Positions 9,830 to 20,325 of a stretch of DNA of 22,749 nucleotides are shown here, one piece after another; the first letter of the stretch is position 1; the number at the start of each line of letters is the position of its first letter. The DNA lies in assembly GCA_004151065.3 (NCBI GenBank), contig NWUY0300001360.1, positions 12,889 to 35,637 of the forward strand, written 5' to 3'. Both the position numbers and the translations under genes were made by a program. Origin of the DNA: Larix sibirica (lineage: Eukaryota; Streptophyta; Pinopsida; Pinales; Pinaceae). The notes under the pieces are model-generated. The model was given only the letters and a program-made list of their open reading frames with translations. It made no database searches and was not told the origin of the DNA.

Positions 9830-11109
9830 ATGTGTCTTTCTTCTCTCACTAACATCACAAAAGAGCCTTGGAGTTCAGTGGCAATGACAGGTTGCGAGGA
9901 GATATTTGAATGCCATGCACCTTGTTCTAACTTCTTGAGTTCACCCTGGGCAAGGAAAATGGTATGAAAGATTATTGATTATGACAACGTTTTTGGAGAC
10001 ATTTCACAACAGGGTTCCACTTGGGAACACTTGACACATATCTTGAGGTGGGGTTACATGGATTACATTACCCTTTTGTTGCATCATTAATGGAGAGTTT
10101 TGTTCCTAGGTTGAAACCAAGGGCCAAAACCACATTGATCACTAATATGAGTATGGAGCCTTAGAATATGAACACCCTACCTTAATATAAATCATGAACA
10201 TGGCACATGGTAAGCAAGGGGGTTAACAAGCATAAGAGGAGCAACACCCAACTTCGGAGTGTCCCACAGAGCACTAATTTGCACTTGGGATTGATCAACG
10301 GCTCGCTTGAGGTTGAACACCATCTTCAAGTATGTGGCTAGTGCATGTTGTGGACAAGAAACCCTAATGAACTTCTACACACTTGGAGGCATATTTCATC
10401 TTTTGAGGTATTTAAGGAAGTCTTTTTTATGGTGTCATGTGGCATTGCTAACATGATAAATCCTTGAAAGGAAAAATAATTTGCTGATATACATGACAAG
10501 TGGCATTATGGACCCATTTTATTCACCCAAAAGGTAAAAGGAGCAAAACATCCCACATTTGATGTGGCCCATAGAATGGAATCTAGCAAAACAAGGATGT
10601 CTTTGCTCGAAATGATGCCATGTGGCAATATAAGCATCCATATGGTCAAAGGAGATCACTTAATTAGGAGCATTCCAATAAAAAAAGGTGAAAATTATTG
10701 TATTTAGCTCGTTTGATCATGAATATACCCTTCAACAAGGGATGTCTCAATCAAAAAGGCCTCTAAAGCATGTTGAATAATTTTTATGGGGAATTTCACA
10801 TGATTTGAGGCACATTGACAAATTTTTGGAGTTACCTCAAAGGCAAAGATGACACATCATTTTGTGGTTACAACAAATCCTAAAAAGCATCTTAAGAGAA
10901 GTGTCGTAATTTTAGAGTTTCTAGCCCTGTATATTAATCTATTAATTAGGGTTTGGTGTGAAAGGTACAAATGGAGGAGACATTCATTTGTAAAAGGCAT
11001 GGTTGAAAGTGTGGGAGTTCTCTTCCAAGCTTAGATGAATATCTTTGAGAGGACTGAAAGTTAAAGGGGGGCGTTTCAATGTCATTATATTTCTTTGTGT
11101 TTTCATAGA

Positions 11110-11699
11110 TGAATTTGATCGCTGATTTTTTTTTCAAATCCAATGTAGTGATCTTTAAAAGAAAGGTAATTTGCACATTAAGAAGGAATAAGGTTGAAAT
11201 GAGCGCCCCCTTGTGACTTCTTGCTACCATTATTCAATACTTGATTTGCTACTTCCATTTTCGTATGTTGAGAGGATATTGCCACCTTGTATTATTCATG
11301 GTTGCACATTATTACTACAGAATTGTAATTGTTAATCGTTAAAGAGACACGCCCCTGGAAGGGCCCTCCCTTATTTTATGTTTATTAAAGAAGTCCATGT
11401 GGTTGGCTATAGCTTGTTTGAAACAACATTATTATGCTACCACTTTGTTCAAATCCTCCTAATTGTGGATCATGTCTCCATCCCCCAATTGGATAGACAT
11501 CGGTCTTGATAATCCACCATCCCTTTCTAAAGAACATCATAAAATAATCTTTTCTAAGGTTCCCCCTTTGTACTTGAAAATAACAAACTTTGAGAGGAAG
11601 AGTTGTTGTAACAATAGGTAACCTTTCTAAGTGCCCCTAGGGTTGCACTTCATCCAAGGACTTGAATATATTTGAATGTGGGTCTAGCACATAACAATG
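11110..11699. other. AT-rich spacer, no gene seen
   Basis: This sequence occurs only in unit A; unit B has an N and a copia leader at the equivalent place. It contains poly-T near 11127 and a short GC-rich patch near 11350-11372. The last part may be more upstream LINE sequence too decayed to call. Confidence 0.5.
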
Positions 11700-12082
11700 T
11701 TCACAAATTATATTGACCCTTTGACACTAAAGGATTCCCAGGTACAGTCAATAAGTGAGTCTACAATATATGAAAGGCTTCAATTAAAGCTTTCCCTCTA
11801 AAAGGAAACTCACCGGCATGGAAAGTGGGCAATGGTGATAGATTGATAATTAGAGAGGACATTGGATGGGTTGCACAAGAAATTATATGCTATATGAGGC
11901 TCTAATTAACTCACTAAATAAGCATGATGTTCATTGTTTAGCAAAGGCAACAAATCCTGAGATTACCTCCATTTGAAATCAAGGTTCCTAGGACTTCAAT
12001 CAAGGGAAGCAAAAAAATGGAACCAATTTATTATCATATTACAACATAGTGTTGTTAGGCTTAGAGATGAAGATATAATCAT

Positions 12083-12400
12083 ATGGTCAAAAATAGCTCC
12101 AGAGGTAGGTTCACGACACATTTAGGATACAAGGCTACCATTAGGGAAATAGAAGAAGGTGAATCGAAAGTCATTTGGAAAGTAAAAGCACCATTAAAAA
12201 CAATATTATTTATGTGGTTAGCATTATCAAACAAAGTCTCAACTTGGGATTTGCAAGAATTGGCCCTAGCAAAGCGTAGGAAGATGCATCCTATGTTAAA
12301 AGGATAACATATCAATTAATATCTTCTAATTCAATGTCCTTTAGTGAAGACGTTTGGGAGAAGACTAAAATTCACAGATAGAAAAGAAAACTGGGTAGGA
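12083..12400 (+). pseudogene. LINE zf-RVT region relic
   Basis: A 74-codon open run (12083-12307) contains SKVIWKVKAPLKTILFMWLA and KVSTWDL. This is the conserved segment before the zinc-binding zf-RVT domain of plant LINE reverse transcriptases, typically IWK...P.K...F.W.A....L.T...L. After a stop, a decayed QYLLIQCPLVKTFG (about 12316-12357) corresponds to the C..E...HLF..CP region, where most metal ligands are lost. The domain helps the RT bind template; it is not functional here. Confidence 0.8.
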
Positions 12401-12570
12401 GAATCTGTGTGTATCTAGATGGAGGGAGCACCAGTTAAAAGATAAACCAATAAAAGATCATGGGCCACTAGCATATATTGTATCATGGGTCCTCTAGTTG
12501 GCCAAGGATGAAATGACTTTCCAGAGCAAGGAGATACTACCTATTCAAATATTTTATGAAATAATAAGCT

Positions 12571-12960
12571 ATGCATATGGAGTGTGGAACCCTAAGAAAG
12601 AGTAGGCACCAAGAATCGCAAAAAAAAACAAAAATTGATCAAACTTATGCACAGGGGTTTTTGATAGTGCATGTCAAGGGATACTTGGAATGTGGTGTTG
12701 GAGGTGTCTTATATCATAAGGAAAACTGTGGCTTTTCTTTTGAAGTTGCTTTGGGGAAAGGTACAAACAATATGGCTAAGATGTATGTTATGGTTGTTGA
12801 TGAAATTAGCAGCTAAGGCATAACCCAATATCAGATTATGAGTGACTCTAAGTTAGTCATCAATTGGGAAAATGGTAAAAGCAACTTGGAAAACTTACTT
12901 CTATCCCCAATAATGCAAAGAATTAAAGAGCTATAAGGAAATTGTTACGAGAAGGTACAA
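12571..12960 (+). pseudogene. LINE RNase H relic, first copy
   Basis: An 82-codon run (12571-12816) ends in CGVGGVLYHKENCGFSFEVA and LGKGTNNMAKMYVMVVDE, the RVT_3-type RNase H of plant LINEs, usually with GAGGVL and GTNN.AEL. The same frame continues past a stop (TAA at 12814-12816) with GITQYQIMSDSKLVINW, where the SDS aspartate is kept. The first aspartate (a VNFDGAS-like context) and the central glutamate (AE is AK here) are lost. It would have removed RNA from the cDNA hybrid. Confidence 0.85.
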
Positions 12961-12974
12961 ATAATAGGGTGGGA

Positions 12975-13170
12975 GGAAATTTCTGGAGGAAGGTACAAAC
13001 AATCGGTTGAGACGTATGTGCTTTGGTTGTTGATGAGATTAGCCTCTCATAAAGGTATACCCCAATGTCATATTATGGGTGACTCTAAGTTAGTCATCAA
13101 TTGGGCGAATGGGGAAAACAACTTGGAAAAACAACTTCTACCCTCAGTTAGATTTTGTAGCTCAGATAGG
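12975..13170 (+). pseudogene. Second, partial copy of the LINE RNase H
   Basis: Positions 12975-13147 repeat 12742-12912 at roughly 80% identity. They encode HKGIPQCHIMGDSKLVINWA and NGENNLEKQLLP in a single 66-codon frame beginning at 13018. The motif AGGTACAAA(C/T)AAT recurs at about 12757, 12953 and 12990, suggesting unequal recombination or slippage between short repeats. The second copy is cleaner than the first in its C-terminal half. Confidence 0.82.
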
Positions 13171-13171
13171 T

Positions 13172-13203
13172 ACTTCTACATGGGGTGTCTAGCATGTAGA
13201 AGT
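13172..13203. repeat. Perfect 11-bp inverted repeat at LINE/LTR-like junction
   Basis: ACTTCTACATG (13172-13182) is followed after 10 nt by its exact complement CATGTAGAAGT (13193-13203). The proposed LTR start TGTCTAGC lies in the loop. Unit B keeps the structure with one T-to-C change, which leaves a G-T wobble in one strand's RNA. Confidence 0.85.
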
Positions 13204-13265
13204 CATTTGGAAGAGTAACTCTCTAGATAGAATTTGTAAACGTGTCTTTTGTAATACTATATAGT

Positions 13266-13304
13266 CAATGGTATTGGAGGTCCCATGGTATTTCCCATGG
13301 TATT
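13266..13304. repeat. Three CCATGGTATT-type repeats in U3, unit A
   Basis: CAATGGTATT (13266-13275) and CCATGGTATT at 13283-13292 and 13295-13304 lie 17-55 bp upstream of the TATA box. Unit B has four. They may be enhancer repeats of the LTR promoter; that is inference from position. Confidence 0.8.
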
Positions 13305-13320
13305 GACATAAAGTGAATGT

Positions 13321-13328
13321 TATAAAAG
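13321..13328 (+). promoter_or_regulatory. TATA box of the LTR-like segment, unit A
   Basis: TATAAAAG is preceded by CATAAAGTGAATGT in both units. It lies about 135 bp after the TG start, and transcription would begin near 13350. Confidence 0.7.
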
Positions 13329-13364
13329 AGTATATGGAGAATTGTTTAGGTACCACAGTTGCAG

Positions 13365-13745
13365 GAGTGAATCATATCTCTTTTGGTGGTCAATCACATT
13401 ATCAAGAGTGAGTGATATCTCTTTTTTTTTCCCAGAAAAAAGAAAAAAGAAAAAAAAAGCGTAATTTCATTTCATCCTTCTAGAACAAAATTACATATGA
13501 TCATCAACACTCTAAATAGTTTTTTTGTTGTGTAGTATCACAGAATATCTCTTGAGTGGACAAGAGTGAGTCATATGTCTTGCATGTTGGGTCAAGAGTG
13601 AGTAATATCTCTTGAGTGGACAAGAGTGAGTCATATTTCTTGTGAGTGACAAAAATGAGTCATATCTTCTGTTAGAGTTTGTCTTTTTTTCTGTTGAAGG
13701 GTTTGGGCACAGCAAATGTCAGGAGTCCGAGATCCGGTGAGTCAT
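13365..13745. repeat. Interspersed (CAA)GAGTGAGTCATATCTCTT repeats
   Basis: At least seven imperfect copies of GAGTGAGTCATATCTCTT occur, some in a 28-60 nt rhythm with GAGTGGACAAGAGTGAGTCA joining units (13550-13640). Four carry an exact TGAGTCA: 13567-13573, 13627-13633, 13656-13662 and 13738-13744. Each full unit can form a small AAGAG/CTCTT stem. An A-rich and T-rich low-complexity patch interrupts the array at about 13421-13458. Confidence 0.8.
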
Positions 13746-13787
13746 ATCTGGGATCCTGTTGTTGTAAGTGCCGATTAACAAACTTGC

Positions 13788-13793
13788 AATAAA
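13788..13793 (+). terminator. Polyadenylation signal AATAAA of the LTR-like segment
   Basis: AATAAA is followed within about 20 nt by GT-rich sequence (TGTTGGTTGG), as expected near a cleavage site at an R/U5 boundary. Confidence 0.55.
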
Positions 13794-13883
13794 AGATAAA
13801 CTGTTGGTTGGTTTTCCCCAAAGGACTGGGGTTTCCAGGGTAATTCTCATGTGTTGTGGTTTTCTCTGTATTGGTTGCTTATT

Positions 13884-13884
13884 N
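13884..13884. other. Single N: join between LTR-like U5 and block copy B
   Basis: The left side is LTR-like U5. The right side starts at the position equivalent to 5130, inside the first 19-nt direct repeat. The true gap size is unknown. Confidence 0.85.
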
Positions 13885-15377
13885 CCTCAAATCATAAAGG
13901 TATTTGCAGCCCAACCTCAAATCAACATGATGTTTGCACTAGTGCTTGCAAGTCCTTTCCATTCATTGGTTGGTTGGGCTGTAAATTGTGATTATTCCTA
14001 TAACAAACAATCCATACAAATTGTTATAATTATCATCCATGCAAGGGTTCAACGCTCCTAGTTCCAAAATGTTAACTTTGGGAAAATGTCCATTATTAAC
14101 CTCACAGGCTCACCCAATGAAAAATCCCAATGAGACTTTCCTCCATTGTAAAAGCTGAACCCTTTGCTTATGGCCCGATCATTGTAATTTGGTTTTAAAT
14201 TGAAACACATGTCCAAATGCGAATGCAAAATGATATTTATATAATAACTAATATAATCTTATCTAGCAACATTTAGTGACTGGCCAACATGAAAACAAGG
14301 GAAAGATTGCAAACAATTGGGGAACAATGTACCAACTATAGTTTGCACAAAACAAGGATAGCTTCAAGAGAGATCAATGATAGTGTACAAACCTCCAAGA
14401 GATATATCTTTCACAACAACGGTTAGTGATATAAATCATAGGGAAGGAAATACATGCCCAATCCTAAGAATAGTCTGTGGTTTGGAGTACGTAAACCCAC
14501 AAACATTAAGAAAACCAAGACTAGAGAGAATTGTCAACAACTAGTCACAATTTTGTTAGAATATCTAACAAGTTTTACTCATTAATATACAAAGGTAACT
14601 TACGATGCCAAGAAGAGATTCCTTTGCATTAATGTAGGAATCTATTTATAAAAAAATGCACATGGTTTTTTACCTTCCAACTCTCCAACCTATAGATATA
14701 TTGTCCTAGACCTTTGAACTTTTCCTACATATTTTTCATTTTCCTTATGAGCACTATATTCAAATTTAATATTACATAACTTTTCATTTCTTGTGAAGCT
14801 TTCTCCTTACAATTTATCTTTCCCTCATATCATTATTCAACACAATTTTGAGGATAATATTTTCTTTACAATTTGTTTACTCACAAAATGTGAGATTTAC
14901 AATGCAAACTCTTCTTCTTGAACAATGATGAGCACAAATACTTTCAAGTTAGATTTTTTGTTATACACAAACTTCCTTATTGTGATCTCCCAACCTCAAA
15001 ACTGCAATTTTAACTTTTTCCTATGTTATTTGGGTATTTCGCAATTAACATTGTGCATAATTCAATCCTCCTCCCTGCTTGACCTTCTTCCCTCTATAAT
15101 GATTTTCCCTACCTGCTACTTTGAATAAAATGACCAATATTAAGCCTTATATTAACTTAAAGTTCATCAAGTTTTGGCAAAAATAATAAATGAAATGCTT
15201 ACCTGTTTAACAAGATCGAGGCATTAATATACCTTGATGGCCATGAATTCCTAGATTTCATAAACAATGATTGTAAACAATAATTGACATCACAACCAAG
15301 ACATCGGTACCAACAAATCATTGCTTATTTGTGAAGCATTATCACACTAGAAATTTATCAAATGTTCCCAAGGAATT

Positions 15378-15756
15378 GGAATCCCCAAGTACCTCCCGAT
15401 GTGTGATTTGGTTATGCAATCAAGGATGAAATTCATGAAATCATATTTTTTGAAACACCAATGGATGAAATTTATAATAGGTCATTTCCTTAATCATTGG
15501 CAATGGCTTAACCACTACAACTCATTTTCTCAAACTAATCACTAGGAACAAGTAGTAATATATCTCCTTGGGAATCCCAAGTACCTCTTAGTGTGTGATT
15601 TGGTTATGAAATCAAGGATCAAATTCATGAAATCATATTTTTTGAAACACTAATGGATGAAATTTATAATAGGTCATTTCTTTAATCATTGGCAATGGCT
15701 TAACCACTACAACTTATTTTCTCAAACTGATCACTGGGAACAAGTAGTAATATATC
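15378..15756. repeat. Tandem duplication of about 190 bp (block copy B)
   Basis: This is the second copy of the duplication at 6265-6643, with only one or two further changes (for example CAACTTATT for CAACTCATT in its second unit). The tandem duplication therefore predates the block duplication. Confidence 0.9.
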
Positions 15757-16368
15757 ATCCAAATTGTAAGATCCCGTCAACTTTGTTAGAGCATGAAACT
15801 GCAATCTCATTTTTTTTACTAAATGTGGAAAATATAATGATCTTGTTATCCTTGGGTTTCCCTCTTCCTCTTATATTTCATTTTCCCTTTCCTTCTTTCT
15901 CTTTTATCCCTCAACACTTAGTTGATTTTTTCGCACTAACCCTTTCCCCACCTTCATATTCCTAGTTTTTGCACACACCATTGCCTCCACATTATCTCTA
16001 CATTCCACATTTGCATCAAATCTTATGTGTATATGTAGTATGTAGCCTACAACCTTCACTCCCTTCCATCGACACCGTATTCATGCATCCACATTGAATT
16101 CTTGTGTGAGATGCAAAATTTGGAGCATTTCATCCCTTGTTCACTCATTCCATATTCTTTACCCACCACACTATCAACGCCTCTGCATCATCATGCGGGT
16201 TGTAGAGTGCGGATCCCCCAACCTCCCTCCATTCATATCCTTCCCTCTACATTCACTTGATACCTAGGAACTGGCCAACAAGGCCAACAGGTGGATGGAA
16301 GGTTCTTGGTGAGAGAGTAGACAAGGGGCATGTGGTGGAAAGAGCATGGTGAAGACCAATGGAATGTT

Positions 16369-16512
16369 GACACGTGTCCTTCAAATGACGTGGGAATGGG
16401 ATGCCAATATCAGATGATTCAAAATTATCCCTAGCATTTGAACAAGTACATGTGTGCATAGCTTCATTTTCTATTACACATTATAAGTGGTATGAATTGG
16501 GGCTTATAAATA
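16369..16512 (+). promoter_or_regulatory. Promoter-like cluster, copy B
   Basis: GACACGTGTC (16369-16378), TGACGTGG and TATAAATA (16505-16512) are all conserved from copy A. The nearest substitution is just downstream of the TATA box (TAGTAGATG for TAGTACATG). Confidence 0.4.
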
Positions 16513-17151
16513 GTAGATGATGTTGCTTCCCAAGTGCATGTGGTATAAACTTCACAGTCTAGATCTAATGGCCAAGAGTGATTCACACAACAAATCAACA
16601 ACATTTGAATTATGGATTCCAAGGATTGTATCTTGAGATCTATATGACCAAATGAGATGTCTGAATTCTCATCGGAAAGCCAAAGGGATGGAGAATATTC
16701 AGGTGTGGTCAGATTGCAATTGCCACATGGCATGTGGTCCATTTTCAAATCAAATGTGCAAGTACCCATTGCACAAAAACGCCATAAGTCTATCTTATGA
16801 AGGTTCGAATTGTTGTTACTTTATGTTGAAGGATCCCAAAGAAAAAATTGTAGTGCTTAGGACATTCGGTGTGAATATGCACTATGATCATGGGTAGTAA
16901 TATATGTAGATGCAAATTATGGGCCATTATTCAAGAACGATTTGGTCACACAATTATTTTTTAAATCGGAAAGTTATCAAGTTTGACCTTATTCATTGAT
17001 TGTTGGGCTCAAATTGACTCCTCTACCTAAAGTTATACCATAGAATACTTATGGTTTAATAACTTAATACCAATTGAATAGTAATGGTGGAACTCCATCA
17101 ATAGCACAATTCCATCACCCTTTCAAACCTTCACATCCAATGATAGAGGGA

Positions 17152-18230
17152 TTACATGCCATCTTCGATAGAGGTTATTGACATGATTGTGAAAACCATA
17201 GTGGGTGAGCTTAATGAGTGTGTGGGCCAACCATTGTCTCCTTGCATATAGCGGGAACATACAAAACCAAGCCACATCATCCATTCATATCTTGAAGGTA
17301 TTTCACCAAAGAGTGAAGCTAGATTACTAAGTAATGAAGGATTTTGTGCAACGTGATTTTCATACTTTTTATTATATTTCCACCAATTCACACAATCGTT
17401 TGATAGGCCAAGAGACAATAGAACAAATTCATTACATGACTTACCATGCATCAGTCATGCCTTTGAGGAGGATTCACCTAGTTTTTGATATGAACGTGAA
17501 ATAAACTTCTAGATCTTGCTTTATCTCTATCCTTGGATCACCAATTTAATATTTCAAGGATTCCTTGACATGTCACCATCGAGCATAAGCCCTCCAAATT
17601 GCTTGTTCAGTACTACCTAGGGTTCTAATACAATCAAAATCAACACCAAGTTCGTTAAGTGGACCATCTTTGAATCAAACTCATAATCACATATAACATG
17701 CTTCAAATATTCTCCTTAGTGATGAAGCTTGGCACAAATATGGAAGCTCTATAGGGCTAATATGCTTCAATATTTTGATATCTTATTCCAATTGTTAGAG
17801 CTAGTGCACAACCATGCTTTCATCCCGGGGTCGTTGCAACTAGAATTTTAGTGGGTAGAAGCTCTAAGAAAGATATGGGTGTTTTGAAGTCTTCATATTT
17901 ATGTCATTTGGACAAGATATAGACTACCCAAGAATGATTAAGTCTATAATAAAAGCTAGACTATCACCAACTCTATTGTAGTATTGGTGTCCCCAGTCCT
18001 TTATCGCTTTTGTAAATTCATTGTGCAATGTTAAACAATGGCCTACCTAGACTTTGCCTTAAGCCGTGATTTCAACTCTTTTCCAATGAGATGCTTGTAT
18101 TAAACTACCATATATTGTGAGCATATATAACCATATTCATCTCTACTTCAATCATAAGCTTGAATCCATCAAGCAATTGTTGTAACATTTGTCGAATCCC
18201 ATCCACATTCTCGTAAACCTCGACAACTTA
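17152..18230 (-). pseudogene. Degenerate coding relic of unknown family (copy B)
   Basis: This matches the relic at 8037-9115 with its stops and frameshifts. The only difference I see is one changed codon (GEIPSRYE for GEMPSRYE). The disabling lesions are shared, so the sequence was already dead before the block was duplicated. No family was recognised. Confidence 0.42.
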
Positions 18231-18667
18231 TGCTAATTGGTCATTCTTTGTAATCCATCCATGAAAGAAATGTAAACACGGTGATAAAAAAATTCATTTA
18301 AAGAAATTAAATATGAAGCGGAAAATGCTATAAGAGACCTAATGCAAGCATGCTTATACAACAATCAAATGCAATATAACACACATGCTCCAATCTTGAG
18401 AAAGCATGAAATATCATGATAGGATGAGTTTATTAGAAGCACGACACAAGGGAAATTCCCTAAGAATCAATAAGACATTTTGAAAGCCACAACCGTGAAT
18501 CATGAAATCCTTGTCAATGATTTACAAACAATGAAACAAGGAAACAACCTAATGACAACTTCGATAAAAGAATTAAAATTGTATAGGAGAGGGCCCCCAA
18601 ATGTAACGAATAAACATGGATCCCACAATGAGATGAGCTAACATTCACAGTTTTGCTAAAGACCTGT

Positions 18668-18944
18668 GAAAATGTGAAATGAACCATGCATTTTCAAGTC
18701 ATAACAAACATTACTTGTTTCCATAACCCTTCAAGCTTCATCAACCTCCTTAGACTCTTCATTGCCAATACTTGAGAAAAACAACGAATGTTTTTTCAAA
18801 TCTCACATTGAGATGAGCAAACATTTACAATGTTGCTCAAGTAATGGCAATGAAGAGTCTACTGATGTTAATGAAGCTTGAAGGGTTATGAAAACAACTA
18901 ATGTTTGTTACCACTTGAAAATGCATGGTTCATTTCACATTTTC
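18668..18944. repeat. Fold-back with 109-bp arms (copy B)
   Basis: The arms are 18668-18776 and 18836-18944. They are the same as in copy A except for one change in the left arm (CTCCTTAGAC for CTCCATAGAC) at an already mismatched stretch. Confidence 0.87.
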
Positions 18945-20229
18945 ATGTGTCTTTCTTCTCTCACTAACATCACAAAAGAGCCTTGGAGTTCAGTGGCAAT
19001 GACAGGTTGCGAGGAGATATTTGAATGCCATGCACCTTGTTCTAACTTCTTGAGTTCACCCTGGGCAAGGAAAATGGTATGAAAGATTATTGATTATGAC
19101 AACGTTTTTGGAGACATTTCACAACAGGGTTCCACTTGGGAACACTTGACACATATCTTGAGGTGGGGTTACATGGATTACATTACCCTTTTGTTGCATC
19201 ATTAATGGAGAGTTTTGTTCCTAGGTTGAAACCAAGGGCCAAAACCACATTGATCACTAATATGAGTATGGAGCCTTAGAATATGAACACCCTACCTTAA
19301 TATAAATCATGAACATGGCACATGGTAAGCAAGGGGGTTAACAAGCATAAGAGGAGCAACACCCAACTTCGGAGTGTCCCACAGAGCACTAATTTGCACT
19401 TGGGATTGATCAACGGCTCGCTTGAGGTTGAACACCATCTTCAAGTATGTGGCTAGTGCATGTTGTGGACAAGAAACCCTAATGAACTTCTACACACTTG
19501 GAGGCATATTTCATCTTTTGAGGTATTTAGGGGCAAGGAAGTCTTTTTTATGGTGTCATGTGGCATTGCTAACATGATAAATCCTTGAAAGGAAAAAGAA
19601 TTTGCTGATATACATGACAAGTGGCATTATGGACCCATTTTATTCACCCAAAAGGTAAAAGGAGCAAAACATCCCACATTTGATGTGGCCCATAGAATGG
19701 AATCTAGCAAAACAAGGATGTCTTTGCTCGAAGGATGCCATGTGGCAATATAAGCATCCATATGGTCAAAGGAGATCACTTAATTAGGAGCATTCCAATA
19801 AAAAAAGGTGAAAATTATTGTATTTAGCTCGTTTGATCATGAATATACCCTTCAACAAGGGATGTCTCAATCAAAAAGGCATCTAAAGCATGTTGAATAC
19901 TTTTTATGGGGAATTTCACATGATTTGAGGCACATTGACAAATTTTTGGAGTTACCTCAAAGGCAAAGATGACACATCATTTTGTGGTTACAACAAATCC
20001 TAAAAAGCATCTTAAGCGAAGTGCCCTAATTTTATAGTTTCTAGCCCTATATATTAATCTATTAATTAGGGTTTGGTGTGAAAGGTACAAATGGAGGAGA
20101 CATTCATTTGTAAAAGGCATGGTTGAAAGTGTGGGAGTTCTCTTCCAAGCTTAGATGAATATCTTTGAGAGGACTGAAAGTTAAAGGGGGGCGTTTCAAT
20201 GTCATTATATTTCTTTGTGTTTTCATAGA

Positions 20230-20230
20230 N
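20230..20230. other. Single N: join between block copy B and copia leader
   Basis: Similarity to copy A stops here: copy A continues GATGAATTTG while copy B resumes as ATGGTATCAGAGC after the N. Confidence 0.85.
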
Positions 20231-20231
20231 A

Positions 20232-20249
20232 TGGTATCAGAGCAAGGTT
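20232..20249 (+). promoter_or_regulatory. Primer-binding site for initiator tRNA-Met
   Basis: TGGTATCAGAGCAAGGTT matches the usual plant copia PBS, complementary to the 3' end of initiator tRNA-Met, with one difference from TGGTATCAGAGCCAGGTT. An LTR 3' end should lie a few bases to its left; the N interrupts that point. Confidence 0.9.
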
Positions 20250-20305
20250 GAGAAGACTTGCAAAAGATTGAGAAAATAAAAAAATAAAATAAAAAAGTCT
20301 TGAGA

Positions 20306-20325
20306 GTACCGTAGTGCCACGGTAC
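20306..20325. repeat. Strong stem-loop in copia leader
   Basis: GTACCGT pairs perfectly with ACGGTAC across a 6-nt loop, about 60 nt after the PBS. The position is compatible with a dimerisation or packaging hairpin in the genomic RNA, but that role is inference. Confidence 0.65.

Larger units (their letters stand above)
5130..11109. repeat. Six-kb duplicated block, copy A
   Basis: This block aligns base for base with 13885-20229: 5130-5298 matches 13885-14053, then 5300-11109 matches 14412-20229. By eye I count roughly 35 substitutions and a handful of small indels, so identity is about 99%. Most of it is AT-rich with stops in all frames. Its identifiable parts are annotated separately: the 190-bp tandem duplication, the promoter-like cluster, the coding relic and the fold-back. 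Otherwise 5300-6260, 6644-7255, 7400-8036, 9116-9552 and 9830-11109 contain no gene I can support. Near the right end are a TATA-like TGTATATTAA (10928) and a purine run AAAGGGGGG (11063-11071). Confidence 0.93.
11700..13182 (+). mobile_element. LINE (L1-type) 3' fragment with C-terminal RNase H, unit A
   Basis: The plus strand carries the C-terminal end of a plant non-LTR retrotransposon ORF2. WKVGNGDRLIIRED (from 11819) is the post-RT W.VGNG hallmark. A zf-RVT-like region and an RNase H follow in the right order. The endonuclease and most of the RT are missing, as in typical 5'-truncated insertions. Frameshifts and stops are numerous. The start at 11700 is approximate. The fragment ends against the LTR-like segment at 13186 without an obvious poly(A) tail. 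Confidence 0.85.
13186..13883 (+). mobile_element. LTR-like segment with U3, R and U5 character, unit A
   Basis: The segment begins TGTCTAGC and has U3-like repeats, a TATAAAAG box at 13321 and a repeat-rich presumed transcribed region. AATAAA stands at 13788-13793. Its U5-like end contains GGTTTTCCCCAAAGGACTGG and TTTCCAGGGTAATTCTC, very like the U5 of plant Ty1/copia LTRs. It stops at an N, so the 3' terminal CA and a following PBS are not visible. A solo LTR or the 5' LTR of a copia element are both possible. Confidence 0.65.
13885..20229. repeat. Six-kb duplicated block, copy B
   Basis: This is the near-identical partner of 5130-11109, and it retains 14054-14411, which copy A lacks at its N. 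Small indels against copy A include one A near 14652, two bases (GT) near 16704, six bases near 19530 and minus one near 19733. Its sub-features are at 15378-15756, 16369-16512, 17152-18230 and 18668-18944. The 14054-14411 segment is AT-rich with no gene recognised. No host gene was found anywhere in the block. Confidence 0.93.

Noticed and set aside
9773-9967. A 64-codon frame (also 18888-19082)
   Set aside because: It runs through the right arm of the fold-back, so the open frame is explained by the repeat.
10203-10350. A minus-strand open stretch (MVFNLKRAVDQSQVQISALW and so on) in the block
   Set aside because: Protein-like but only about 48 codons, with no flanking continuation or known pattern; too little to call.
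11063-11080. AAAGGGGGG followed by a TGTCATT start, a possible polypurine tract plus LTR start
   Set aside because: No matching LTR copy or element end was found to support it; a purine run alone is weak.
16652-16897. An 81-codon frame unique to block copy B
   Set aside because: It exists only because of a 2-bp difference from copy A; not conserved, no recognised motif.
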